DNA of 64,000 bases from NCBI GenBank assembly GCA_937138625.1, contig CAKZPF010000004.1, positions 124,001 through 188,000 on the forward strand. The letters run 5' to 3'. The stretch is from an uncultured Caulobacteraceae bacterium. Its GTDB lineage: Bacteria; Pseudomonadota; Alphaproteobacteria; Caulobacterales; Caulobacteraceae. The translations under genes were made by a program, and so were the position numbers. Of the stretch, positions 7,731 through 20,235 are shown piece after piece. The first letter of the stretch is position 1. The number at the start of each line of letters is the position of its first letter. Below the pieces are notes generated by a model. That model was not told where the DNA came from and made no database searches. It was given only the letters and a program-made list of their open reading frames with translations.

Positions 7731-9941
7731 ATGCCTGATGATATGAGTCTCGATCTTCCGCCGTTCTTACAGGGCCTGAACACCCGCCAAGAGGACGCCG
7801 TGCGCCAATTGGATGGCCCGGTTCTGGTCTTGGCCGGTGCCGGTGCCGGCAAAACACGGGTGCTGACCACGCGTCTGGCAAACCTGTTGTATGAACGCCG
7901 AGCGGGCCCGGGCGAGATTTTGTGCGTCACCTTCACCAACAAAGCGGCGCGTGAAATGCGCGAGCGCGTGGCCGGGCTGATCGGCCCCATGGCCGAGGGC
8001 TTGCGGTTTTTGGGCACTTTCCATTCGGTTTCGGCGCAGATTCTGCGTCGTCATGCGGAACTGGTGGGCCTGACGCCCCAATTCACCATTTTGGACACCG
8101 ATGACCAGCTGCGTTTGATCAAGCAAATTCTGCGCGCGGAAAACATCGACGACAAAAAATGGACGCCCAAGCAATTTGCCAATCTGGTGGATGCTTTCAA
8201 AAACCGAGGCTGGACGCCCGATAAGCTGCCGCCTGGCGACGGCAACCATTTCGCCCAAGGGCGCGGCGCGAAGCTTTATACACTCTACCAAGACCGCCTG
8301 CGCACCCTGAACGCCTGTGATTTTGGCGATCTGTTGCTGCATAGTCTGACCATATTTTTGAACCATCCTGATGTGTTGGCCAGTTATCAACGACGGCTGA
8401 AATACATCTTGGTCGACGAGTACCAAGACACCAATGTGGCGCAATATTTGTGGTTGCGGCTGTTGGCCCAGGCCCACCACAACATTTGCGTGGTCGGCGA
8501 TGATGATCAGTCAATTTACGGCTGGCGCGGGGCCGAGGTGGACAACATCCTGCGCTTTGAGACCGATTTTCCCGGGGCGCATGTGGTGCGGCTCGAGCAA
8601 AATTATCGCTCGACGGGGCACATTCTGGGCGCGGCCTCAAGCTTGATTGCCGAAAACCAACGTCGCCTCGGCAAGACCCTGTGGACCGAGGCCGATATGG
8701 GCACCCCCGTTCGCGTGCGGGCTGTGTGGGATGGCGAGGCCGAGGCACGCTTGATTGGTGACGACCTCGAAGCCTGGCTCGCCCGCGGGCGTAAACTGAG
8801 TGACGCGGCCATTTTGGTGCGCGCCGCCTTTCAGATGCGCGCCTTTGAGGAGCGTTTTATCACCCTGGGCCTGCCCTATGTGGTCATTGGTGGTCCGCGC
8901 TTTTTCGAGCGTCAAGAAATTCGCGACGCCCATGCCTATTTGCGCTTGATGGTGGCCGATGATGACCTGGCCTTTGAGCGCGTGGTCAATACCCCCAAGC
9001 GCGGCATTGGTGACGCCACCCTGCAAAAGCTGATGCAGATGGCGCGCATGACCAATATGCCCCTGATGAGCACGGTGCGGGAAGTGGTGCAAACTGATGA
9101 ACTGCCTGCCCGTGCCCGCAACGCGCTGGCCCGCTTTCTGAACGATATTGATCGCTGGCGACAAGACGCCCAGTCGCGATCGCACCAAGAGCTCGCCGAG
9201 CTGATTTTGGACGACAGTGGCTATACGGCCATGTGGCAAGCGGACAAATCCCCGAACGCGCAAACCCGTCTCGAGAACCTGAAGGAACTGGTGCAGTCGC
9301 TGGCCACCTTTGACAGCCTGCCCGCTTACCTTGAGCATGTGGCCTTGGTCATGGATCTGGAGCGTGATGCCGGCGAGGATGCGGTGAAAATCATGACCCT
9401 GCACGCCGCCAAGGGCTTGGAGTTCCCCTTGGTGTTCTTGCCCGGTTGGGAAGATGGCATTTTTCCCTCGCAGCGCGCCTTGGATGAAAGTGGCCAAGCG
9501 GCGCTGGAGGAAGAACGGCGTCTGGCCTATGTCGGCCTGACTCGCGCCCGCGAGGATGCCCGCATCAGCCACGCCGCCAACCGTTTGGTCTATGGCAGTT
9601 GGCAGTCCTCCCTGCCCTCACGCTTTGTCGATGAACTGCCTGAACAACACGTCGATACGGTTTCGGAGCTGGCGCCCCAATCCGGTGGCTGGTCAGCCTA
9701 TGGGCAGATGGGATCCGATCGCGCCGCCCCCCTCGGTCATCATCATAACAAGGCCGCCCTGCCCCAACGCCGACGCAACCCCGCCCATGACGAGCCGAGC
9801 TTTCATCGCGGGGCCCTGGTGCGTCACAGCACCTTTGGCATTGGCGAGGTCATTGCCGTTGAGGGCAACAAGCTGGTGGTGTCCTTTGATGATGCCGGCG
9901 ACAAACGGGTGATGGCCAGCTTTTTAGAGGCGGTGGATTAA
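7731..9941 (+). CDS. uvrD: UvrD/PcrA-type superfamily 1 DNA helicase
   Basis: About 736 residues from the start chosen. All SF1 helicase motifs are visible: GAGAGKTRVL (Walker A), VDEYQDTN (motif II), VGDDDQSIYGWRGA (motif III), EQNYRST (IV), MTLHAAKGLEF (V) and YVGLTRAR (VI). The C-terminal tail RHSTFGIGEVIAVEGNKLVV is the small domain typical of UvrD/PcrA. The enzyme unwinds 3'-5' in excision and mismatch repair and clears RNA polymerase or RecA. The frame is open from 7680, but that ATG lies inside the preceding terminator; the ATG at 7731 (MPDDMSLDLPPF) is preferred, with 7719 or 7743 possible. Confidence 0.95.
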   Translation: MPDDMSLDLPPFLQGLNTRQEDAVRQLDGPVLVLAGAGAGKTRVLTTRLANLLYERRAGPGEILCVTFTNKAAREMRERVAGLIGPMAEGLRFLGTFHSVSAQILRRHAELVGLTPQFTILDTDDQLRLIKQILRAENIDDKKWTPKQFANLVDAFKNRGWTPDKLPPGDGNHFAQGRGAKLYTLYQDRLRTLNACDFGDLLLHSLTIFLNHPDVLASYQRRLKYILVDEYQDTNVAQYLWLRLLAQAHHNICVVGDDDQSIYGWRGAEVDNILRFETDFPGAHVVRLEQNYRSTGHILGAASSLIAENQRRLGKTLWTEADMGTPVRVRAVWDGEAEARLIGDDLEAWLARGRKLSDAAILVRAAFQMRAFEERFITLGLPYVVIGGPRFFERQEIRDAHAYLRLMVADDDLAFERVVNTPKRGIGDATLQKLMQMARMTNMPLMSTVREVVQTDELPARARNALARFLNDIDRWRQDAQSRSHQELAELILDDSGYTAMWQADKSPNAQTRLENLKELVQSLATFDSLPAYLEHVALVMDLERDAGEDAVKIMTLHAAKGLEFPLVFLPGWEDGIFPSQRALDESGQAALEEERRLAYVGLTRAREDARISHAANRLVYGSWQSSLPSRFVDELPEQHVDTVSELAPQSGGWSAYGQMGSDRAAPLGHHHNKAALPQRRRNPAHDEPSFHRGALVRHSTFGIGEVIAVEGNKLVVSFDDAGDKRVMASFLEAVD

Positions 9942-9960
9942 AGGCGGCTGATAAATTTTG

Positions 9961-10890
9961 ATGGCCTTTTCTATTCGCACTCGCTACACCGCGCCTATGG
10001 ATCAACACCCGTCTTCTGCCCCGGATATCGCCCCGCGCAAACTGTCTGCCCGTGGCACCAAGACCCAGTGTGAGGCTTTGGTGCGCGCCCTTGACGCCGA
10101 CCCGGTGCTCGAGGATCTGACCCACGCCATTTACGTCATCGAGGAACCGGACCACTGGTGCGTCGATACCTACCCGATGAACGAGCATTTGCCGGCGTTG
10201 CGGGCGGTGATGGCGCAGCACCCCGAGCTGAAACACAGCGACGAACCCTTAGGCGATGCCGATTGGATCGCCATGTCGCTGTCGGGTCTGCCACCCGTGG
10301 AAGCCGGACGGTTTTTTGTGTATGGCGCCCACGACAAAGGGCGCGTGCCACAAAACGCCATCAGCTTGGCCATCGAGGCCGGTGTGGCCTTTGGCACGGG
10401 TCACCACGGCACCACCGAGGGCTGCCTCAGCGCCTTTCATGATGTGCGCAAACAGCGCGCCTTCCCCCGGGTTTTGGATGTGGGCACGGGCACAGGTGTG
10501 TTGGCCATGGCGGCGCGCAAAACCGGATCGCGCGTGGTGGTGGGCACGGATATGGACCCCGACAGTGTGCGCATCGCACGCGAAAACACCCGCCTGAACC
10601 GGGCACCCGCCCGCATGGTCGAGGACAGCAGCCTGACCCACCCAACCGTACGAGAAAATGGGCCCTATGATTTGGTTTTTGCCAACATTTTGGCTGGGCC
10701 CTTGGTGCAGCTGGCGCCAAAAATCGTGCGCCTGACCCAACCGGGCGGGATCATTATTTTATCCGGACTGTTGCATTACCAAATGCAAACGGTGTGCGCC
10801 GCTTATCGCCGCCAAGGGGCTGTGTTGAAATCCAACGTCCGCCGGGATCCCTGGCGGACGCTGGTGTTGCAGCACCAACCTCGTTTTTAA
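9961..10890 (+). CDS. prmA: ribosomal protein L11 methyltransferase
   Basis: 309 residues. The SAM-binding motif VLDVGTGTGVLAMAA, upstream AFGTGHHGTTEGCL and downstream VFANILAGPL are diagnostic of PrmA, which trimethylates L11. The N-terminal substrate-recognition region is shorter and more diverged than in E. coli, as is usual in alphaproteobacteria. ATG at 9961 is used; a second ATG at 9997 (MDQHPSS) is possible, and neither has a strong ribosome site. Its stop overlaps the stop of the convergent calcium-loop gene by four bases. Confidence 0.93.
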   Translation: MAFSIRTRYTAPMDQHPSSAPDIAPRKLSARGTKTQCEALVRALDADPVLEDLTHAIYVIEEPDHWCVDTYPMNEHLPALRAVMAQHPELKHSDEPLGDADWIAMSLSGLPPVEAGRFFVYGAHDKGRVPQNAISLAIEAGVAFGTGHHGTTEGCLSAFHDVRKQRAFPRVLDVGTGTGVLAMAARKTGSRVVVGTDMDPDSVRIARENTRLNRAPARMVEDSSLTHPTVRENGPYDLVFANILAGPLVQLAPKIVRLTQPGGIIILSGLLHYQMQTVCAAYRRQGAVLKSNVRRDPWRTLVLQHQPRF

Positions 10891-11444
10891 AACCTCACAA
10901 TCCGATCACCTGGCTGGTCTTCGGTGTCAGGGGCGCGGACCACCTCATACGGTTCGCGGGTTTCTATGCGGCCGTCTTCAAACAAGGTTTTGCGATATTC
11001 GGCACTAAAGTAAGCGTCATCATCCCCCTGCTGCTGAGCGCGGTGCATTTGTTCATCGCGACTGAGGGCCTTGGTTGAGGCAAACAGCGTCAGCTTGGGC
11101 CGCTCGGCCATGAAATCCATGATCATGATGTCATCGATCCCGTCTTGATCGAGGTCTGTGTACCAAATGCCGTAAACCCCCTCGGCCAGGTCCGCGGGCA
11201 AGCCATCGTCCTGGGTGGTCAGCGCCTCATAGGCTGCGGGGGCAATGCGCACCATCTCAAGGTCCATTTCAGATTGGCCAGCGGGCCCAATGCGCATCAC
11301 CATTTCCCCGATAAAATCGGTGTCCGGCGTAAAGGTCTCGCCGTCACGGGTGAGGATCAAGGTTTCCCGCTCGCCATCGCCATCAAAGTCATGAAAGGTT
11401 TCGATGGTGACCTGGTGTTTGGGCTCGGAAACGGTGGGGGTCAT
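10887..11444 (-). CDS. small protein with two calcium-loop-like motifs (paralogue 2)
   Basis: 185 residues; ATG preceded by GAGGCCTTC. The first loop, DFDGDGERE, is at residues 19-27 and the second, DLDQDGIDD, near residue 95. There is no signal peptide and no transmembrane stretch. It is the last of three tandem, same-strand paralogues (12638 down to 10887) separated by 21-24 bases, so they are probably co-transcribed. It shares with the others the plan of a hydrophobic beta-strand-like stretch after each loop (ETLIL, DIMIM). Function unknown. Confidence 0.75.
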   Translation of the reverse strand: MTPTVSEPKHQVTIETFHDFDGDGERETLILTRDGETFTPDTDFIGEMVMRIGPAGQSEMDLEMVRIAPAAYEALTTQDDGLPADLAEGVYGIWYTDLDQDGIDDIMIMDFMAERPKLTLFASTKALSRDEQMHRAQQQGDDDAYFSAEYRKTLFEDGRIETREPYEVVRAPDTEDQPGDRIVRF

Positions 11445-11465
11445 GAAGGCCTCTTGTGGTCTGGA

Positions 11466-12026
11466 TTAGTCCTCGCCAGAAATGGCACCCCCCACATCTG
11501 GGGCGGCAAATTTAAGAGTGCGCAAAGTTGAGCCATCGTCAAGAGTAAGATCTTTTTGCCCGCTGATCCCAGACACCTGCTGTACCTCTGACAGTGCCGA
11601 TTGATACGCCTCATGGTCGATCTGTCCATTTTCGTAAAGTAACGGCACCATAGGATCTGAGAAATTCGTCGTATAGGTCGACAAGCGCCCATAAGGCCCC
11701 TGGTAAAACACCGTCACCGTATCAAGGGCCCCATCCCCATCCAGATCGTCAATAATTTTCACTGATGGCAAAGGCTTGCCTGTGACCGTGCTTTGGGACC
11801 CAAAGATAACCACCGGCAAATCGTCTCGGGTGGTGTTGGCCAAGCTGACCGTCTCAAGGACTTGTGGCGCTCCCTCCTGGGTTTTGGTCATGAAAACAAT
11901 TTGCTCATTGTCCACTTGCTCTGCGCTGACCTGACGAAACCGGATGTGGTCCGCCACGCCGTCACCATTAAAATCAGCGACGTTCTGAAGCTCAAAACTG
12001 ATGGGGTATGGAGAAACCTGGGTCAT
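11466..12026 (-). CDS. small protein with two calcium-loop-like motifs (paralogue 3)
   Basis: 186 residues. The loops DFNGDGVADHIRF (from residue 18) and DLDGDGALDTVTVF (about residue 94) match the FG-GAP/VCBS and EF-hand loop consensus D-x-D/N-x-D-G-x-x-D best of the family. No export signal. Middle gene of a tandem triplet; the start ATG at 12024-12026 is preceded by GATCATCTCCC, a weak ribosome site. The C-terminal end is Gly/Ala-rich and acidic. Function unknown. Confidence 0.78.
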   Translation of the reverse strand: MTQVSPYPISFELQNVADFNGDGVADHIRFRQVSAEQVDNEQIVFMTKTQEGAPQVLETVSLANTTRDDLPVVIFGSQSTVTGKPLPSVKIIDDLDGDGALDTVTVFYQGPYGRLSTYTTNFSDPMVPLLYENGQIDHEAYQSALSEVQQVSGISGQKDLTLDDGSTLRTLKFAAPDVGGAISGED

Positions 12027-12050
12027 GGGAGATGATCTCGGTAAACTATG

Positions 12051-12638
12051 CTAACCTTGATCCGGGCTAAGCGCCTGATCAAAAACGATGGTGCGATGCA
12101 CCTGGGTGTGGTGGCCATTGGGGTCTTGGCTGGTGGTTTCGTAGGCCTGATACGCTTGGGCCTCTTGGGCGTTGCTCAGCAAGACGCTCATATGCTCGGC
12201 TGGTCCCACCACACCATTCAGCGCCTTTTGCACATGCCAGGGGTCCTGGAGGTCTGTGGTTAGACTGCTCAGACGCACGGGGTCAGCCCCGTCAAAGCGA
12301 TAAATCAAAAGGTCCAAAACCTGGTCACCATCCATATCAGCATAAAACTGCAGGCACTGCCCTGCGGGCAGGCCTTGGGTCTCTTTGGTCTCGATAATTT
12401 CGGAAAAGACAGGTTTGCCTACCCAATCGGGAAGCGGCTCTTGGGACAGGCGATCAATCTGCTGTTGGTTTACGGCGGGGTCCTCCGAGGGCGTGTAGCC
12501 CAAATCAATGCCATATGAATTGACGTTCACCAGCTTACCCGCGTCATCCCGATAGGCGGTGAAGCGAATGCTGTCCATATAACCGTCTTGGTTGAAATCA
12601 TAGGCACCATTGATGCGGTAATGAATGGGGCTATTCAT
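12051..12638 (-). CDS. small protein with two calcium-loop-like motifs (paralogue 4)
   Basis: 195 residues from the ATG at 12636-12638 (MNSPIHYRINGAYDF), chosen because this aligns the first loop (DFNQDGYMDSIRF, residue 14) with the paralogues and because AGGA lies upstream; the frame stays open to 12773, but that extension has no family resemblance. The second loop, DMDGDQVLDLLIYRF, is near residue 106. First gene of the tandem triplet. The upstream region to pepP (about 130 bases) must hold divergent promoters. Confidence 0.75.
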   Translation of the reverse strand: MNSPIHYRINGAYDFNQDGYMDSIRFTAYRDDAGKLVNVNSYGIDLGYTPSEDPAVNQQQIDRLSQEPLPDWVGKPVFSEIIETKETQGLPAGQCLQFYADMDGDQVLDLLIYRFDGADPVRLSSLTTDLQDPWHVQKALNGVVGPAEHMSVLLSNAQEAQAYQAYETTSQDPNGHHTQVHRTIVFDQALSPDQG

Positions 12639-12767
12639 GGCAAAATGTCCTGATGGTCTGTCGATATTTTCGCGCATTGATAACAAAATTTCACAAAAAT
12701 AGCAAGCGAGACCTAAATTCTGATATCCATTGCCCTCCCCCGCTTCACAGGACCCACCAAACCGGCT

Positions 12768-14603
12768 ATGCACACACCCATGCTAGAGACACACACCATG
12801 CGACAAACCTTCGACGAATTGGCTTCACCGGATTATGGAAAACAGCACCTGCCGCGCCTGCGGGCAGAAATGGCCAAACAGGGCCTGGATGCCTTTCTGA
12901 TCCCCCATGAAGACGAGTACCAAAACGAGTACCTGCCCGCCTGCAACGAGCGCTTGATGTGGATCAGTGGCTTTGGTGGCTCGGCAGGGGCGGCCATCGT
13001 GATGGCCGATCAGGCCGCGATTTTTGTCGATGGGCGCTACACCACCCAGGTGCGCGACCAGGTGGACCAAAGCCTGTTCAGCATTCATGACCTGGTGGAT
13101 GCGGGTCCGGACACATTCCTGAAGGCGAACATCAAAGCCGGCCAGGTGGTGGGCTATGACGCGCGCTTGCATTCCGCCAATTCCATTGAGCGTCTGCGCC
13201 AAGCCGTGGACAGCGCCGGCGGGACCTTCAAGGCCGTTGAGCAGAACCCGCTCGATGCCGCCTGGGGCGATGAGCGGCCCGCAGCGCCCCTGACCATGGC
13301 CGTGCCCCACAGCACCGAATATGCCGGCGAAGATCATGCCAGCAAACGCACCCGTGTGGGCCAAGACCTGAAAGGCGAGGCCGCCGTCCTGACAGCCCCC
13401 ACATCTCTGGCGTGGCTGTTGAACATGCGCGGGGGCGATGTGCGCTGCACGCCGCTGACTTTGGGCTCGGCGATTTTGCATGCCGATGGGCGCACGGAAC
13501 TGTTTTTAGACCCGCGCAAAGTCAATGATGAGTTGCGGGCCCATTTGGGCAATCAAGTCACCCTGCGCACACCCGATGATGTGGCCGACAGTTTTGCGCA
13601 GTTGCGCGGCCAGCGCGTGCACATCGACCCCGCCGTCAGTGCGGCCTGGTGGTTTGATCAGTTGGAAGCGGCCGGGGCTCAGATCGTCAAAGCCGAAGAC
13701 CCCTGCGCCCTGCCGCGTGCTTGCAAAAATGAAACCGAGGTCGAAGGCAGTCGCCAAGCCCACATTCGTGATGGGGTGGCCATCACGCGCTTTTTGCATT
13801 GGCTGGCCACATCCGCCGAGCAAGATCGACCCGACGAGATTGAAATCGCCACCCGCCTCGAGCAGTTCCGCGAAGACACCGGTGCGCTGAAGGACATCAG
13901 CTTTGAAACCATTGCCGCCGCCGGGCCCAATGCCGCCCTGCCCCATTACCGGCCCACGACCCGCACCAATCGCCGTGTCGAGTCCGGTGGGATTTTGCTG
14001 GTGGACAGCGGTGGGCAATACCTAGACGGCACCACCGACATCACCCGCACCATTATCGTAGGCCAGGCCAGTGACGAGATGCGCGATCGCTTTACGCGGG
14101 TCTTGAAAGGTCACATCAATTTGGCTCGCGTGCGCTTCCCCACCGGCATTTCTGGCTCGAACCTCGACACCTTGGCCCGCGAGCCCTTGTGGGCCGGTGG
14201 TTTTGATTTCGACCATGGCACGGGTCATGGTGTGGGCTCGTATTTGGGTGTCCACGAAGGTCCACAGCGCATCGCCAAGCCCGCCAATTCACAAGCCATG
14301 ATGCCCGGTATGATCGTTTCAAACGAACCGGGATATTACAAGGAAGGCCATTACGGCATCCGCATCGAAAATCTGCAGGTTGTCACCCCCGCCCAAGACA
14401 TTCCCGGCGGGGATCGGCCTATGTTGGGTTTCGAAGCCCTGACCATGGCTCCCATTGATCGCAATCTGATCGCCCCCGAAATGCTGACCCCGGATGAGAA
14501 AACTTGGCTCAATGGCTATCACGCCTTGGTGGTCGAGCGCCTGAGTGCGCACCTGCCTGCGGATGTGCGCGCCTGGTGCGAAGAAGTCTGTCGGCCGCTA
14601 TGA
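12768..14603 (+). CDS. pepP: M24-family Xaa-Pro aminopeptidase
   Basis: 611 residues, the long three-domain form of aminopeptidase P, with two creatinase-like N-terminal domains and a C-terminal pita-bread domain. It releases the N-terminal residue from X-Pro peptides using two metal ions. Ligand motifs are intact: LLVDSGGQYLDGTTDITRT (two Asp), DHGTGHGVG (His), SNEPGYYKEGHYGIRIEN (two Glu). The frame opens with ATG at 12768; ATG at 12798 (MRQTFDELAS), with GAGA upstream, may be the real start. The stop end overlaps the convergent gene at 14598 by six bases. Confidence 0.93.
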   Translation: MHTPMLETHTMRQTFDELASPDYGKQHLPRLRAEMAKQGLDAFLIPHEDEYQNEYLPACNERLMWISGFGGSAGAAIVMADQAAIFVDGRYTTQVRDQVDQSLFSIHDLVDAGPDTFLKANIKAGQVVGYDARLHSANSIERLRQAVDSAGGTFKAVEQNPLDAAWGDERPAAPLTMAVPHSTEYAGEDHASKRTRVGQDLKGEAAVLTAPTSLAWLLNMRGGDVRCTPLTLGSAILHADGRTELFLDPRKVNDELRAHLGNQVTLRTPDDVADSFAQLRGQRVHIDPAVSAAWWFDQLEAAGAQIVKAEDPCALPRACKNETEVEGSRQAHIRDGVAITRFLHWLATSAEQDRPDEIEIATRLEQFREDTGALKDISFETIAAAGPNAALPHYRPTTRTNRRVESGGILLVDSGGQYLDGTTDITRTIIVGQASDEMRDRFTRVLKGHINLARVRFPTGISGSNLDTLAREPLWAGGFDFDHGTGHGVGSYLGVHEGPQRIAKPANSQAMMPGMIVSNEPGYYKEGHYGIRIENLQVVTPAQDIPGGDRPMLGFEALTMAPIDRNLIAPEMLTPDEKTWLNGYHALVVERLSAHLPADVRAWCEEVCRPL

Positions 14604-14960
14604 TCGGTTGGTGGCCAGTGTATACTGGCCAGCATCAACTTTGCGCTCTAAAGCGCTTTCGATCGTGGTCGTGCGAATGGTGCGACTTCGGGATCGCACA
14701 ATGTCCTCGCTCATGTAAAAATGAATGCGGCTGACATCATGCATATAGCTGCCTGGGCCACCAAACAGCTGTTCATTGGGCAGATATGCCGCCAAGGCAT
14801 AAGGCACATCCTCCAGATCGATGATGCCATCGGCGTCGCCGCCGGCATATGTGTCGAGACCATTGATAAGAAATTGAAACTTAAGGGGATCAATAACCTT
14901 GTCGATTTTGCCATCCAGGCCATCAGCCGCACGTAGTATGGCATCCGTAATTTTGGTCAT
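14598..14960 (-). CDS. small protein with one EF-hand/dockerin-like loop
   Basis: 120 residues, ATG preceded by AGGGG at a good distance. GGDADGIIDLEDVPYALAAYL, about residues 40-60, looks like a dockerin/EF-hand loop followed by a helix. The rest has no recognised domain; the C-terminal part is Arg/Ser/Thr-rich. It lacks the two-loop plan of the four proteins at 3300 and 10887-12638 but sits in the same interval and may be related in role. Function unknown. Confidence 0.65.
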   Translation of the reverse strand: MTKITDAILRAADGLDGKIDKVIDPLKFQFLINGLDTYAGGDADGIIDLEDVPYALAAYLPNEQLFGGPGSYMHDVSRIHFYMSEDIVRSRSRTIRTTTIESALERKVDAGQYTLATNRS

Positions 14961-15027
14961 AGCGTGTACCCCTTTTATAATTCAACAAAATATACATTAA
15001 TATGTAATTTTTATCAAGACGCATGAA

Positions 15028-15489
15028 TTATAACTTACGCACCAGCACGGTCTTTTTTTCTATGCGCCCGGTTATGGTAAGCATGTCACCCGCATAGACC
15101 GGCCCCTCGCCTTCCAGCACCGCTTGCCATTCTTCGGTGCCGACATGAACAAACCCTTGGGCACCTTGAAAATCTGAAATGGCTTTGGCTTTGCGCCCCG
15201 CCAAAACCTGGGCACTGCCGGTGTTGGGGCTTTCGCCCCGCAGCCACTTTTTGGCATAGGGCCGCCCCGCCAAGGTGGTCACACCGGCCAAAATCACGAA
15301 CAGCACCACCTGACGCTGAGGGTCCTGAAACTCATCCGACAAGGCCGCCACACCCGTCAGCCCCGCCGCGCACGCGGGCCAAAACAACCACGCCGAGCCC
15401 AACAGCAAATCCAGCGCCATGATCACGAACCCCACCGCCAACCAGGTCAGCAAGGGATGATCGATCATCAAATTCAAAACACTGTCCAT
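15028..15489 (-). CDS. NfeD-like membrane protein
   Basis: 153 residues. Two or three hydrophobic segments fill the N-terminal half (LLTWLAVGFVIMALDLLLG, AWLFWPACAAGLTGVAAL and QVVLFVILAGVTTLAG). The soluble C-terminal half, with QGAQGFVHVGTEEWQAVLEG and PVYAGDMLTITG, has the OB-fold pattern of NfeD. Short NfeD proteins are usually paired with a stomatin/SPFH protein; none is next to this one. It is downstream of ligA on the same strand, six bases away. Confidence 0.85.
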   Translation of the reverse strand: MDSVLNLMIDHPLLTWLAVGFVIMALDLLLGSAWLFWPACAAGLTGVAALSDEFQDPQRQVVLFVILAGVTTLAGRPYAKKWLRGESPNTGSAQVLAGRKAKAISDFQGAQGFVHVGTEEWQAVLEGEGPVYAGDMLTITGRIEKKTVLVRKL

Positions 15490-15495
15490 ACTGTC

Positions 15496-19267
<3,772 letters not shown>

Positions 19268-19269
19268 AC

Positions 19270-20112
19270 CTAGCCCCGTTGGGGTGTATCCCCACGCTCC
19301 AGCTTGGCTCGGGGCGGCAATTGCATGGGCACGCCCTCTTTTTTGCTCATGGTCTCATAGGCCTTTTTGTACCATTCTGAGCCCGGATAGTTGTGGCCCA
19401 GCACGGCGGCGTTGCGGAAGGCTTCGTCGGTCACGCCCATCAGCAAATAGGCTTCCGTCAAACGATAGAGCGCTTCAGCGGTATGCGCCGTGGTTTCATA
19501 GTCATCAACCACGGTTTTAAAACGGTTGATGGCCGCCAACAGATTGCCATTGCGCAGATACCAACGGCCAACTTCCATTTCTTTACCGGCCAAGTGGTCC
19601 TGAGTCATATCCAGTTTGTATTGCGCATCACGGGCGTAATCGGTCTCGGGGAAACGGCGTACGACCTCAGTCAGGGCAGCGACGGCCTGTTTGGTGGCCC
19701 CTTGGTCCCGGCCCACATCATGAATGCGTTCGTACCAGCACAGCGCCTTGAGGTAATGGGCATAGGGCGCACCCGCCCCGCCGGGGTGAAGGGCGATGTA
19801 GCGATCCAGCGACGACAAAGCGTCTTCGTACTCATTGCCTTGGTAATAGGCAAAGGCGCTCATCAACATGGCGCGGCGGGCCCATTGTGAATAGGGGTGC
19901 TGACGTTCGACCTCTTCGAACAGCAAAGCCGCCGGAATATAGGCCCCGGCATCCAGCTTGCGGGCTGCCACCGTATAGAGCTCGCCTACAGGTCTTTCCA
20001 CGTAAGGGGTTTCGCGCTCTTCGTTACCAGCGCAACCGGTCACGCCCAGCGAGATCATCGCCAAGCCTAGACCCACGGAGACAGACTTCAGAAAAGGAAT
20101 CGCACGTGTCAT
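19270..20112 (-). CDS. bamD: outer membrane assembly lipoprotein BamD
   Basis: 280 residues. An N-terminal lipoprotein signal with lipobox GVTGC (Cys27) is followed by tetratricopeptide-like helices (AAALLFEEVERQHPYSQWA, RYIALHPGG, VVRRFPETDYARDAQYKLD) typical of BamD/ComL. It is anchored in the inner leaflet of the outer membrane and works with BamA to insert beta-barrel proteins. Position between lpxC and recN is the common alphaproteobacterial order. Confidence 0.95.
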   Translation of the reverse strand: MTRAIPFLKSVSVGLGLAMISLGVTGCAGNEERETPYVERPVGELYTVAARKLDAGAYIPAALLFEEVERQHPYSQWARRAMLMSAFAYYQGNEYEDALSSLDRYIALHPGGAGAPYAHYLKALCWYERIHDVGRDQGATKQAVAALTEVVRRFPETDYARDAQYKLDMTQDHLAGKEMEVGRWYLRNGNLLAAINRFKTVVDDYETTAHTAEALYRLTEAYLLMGVTDEAFRNAAVLGHNYPGSEWYKKAYETMSKKEGVPMQLPPRAKLERGDTPQRG

Positions 20113-20235
20113 GGTTCCGATTTAGCACGGCAAATCTGAACGCGCCAGATGGTCTGGGCTGCAGATGGCATTTTCAAGGAAAGCTCGGCTTGGAAGACGT
20201 TCGACTCGGAAGGACGTTCAGCTTGGAAATTTTGG

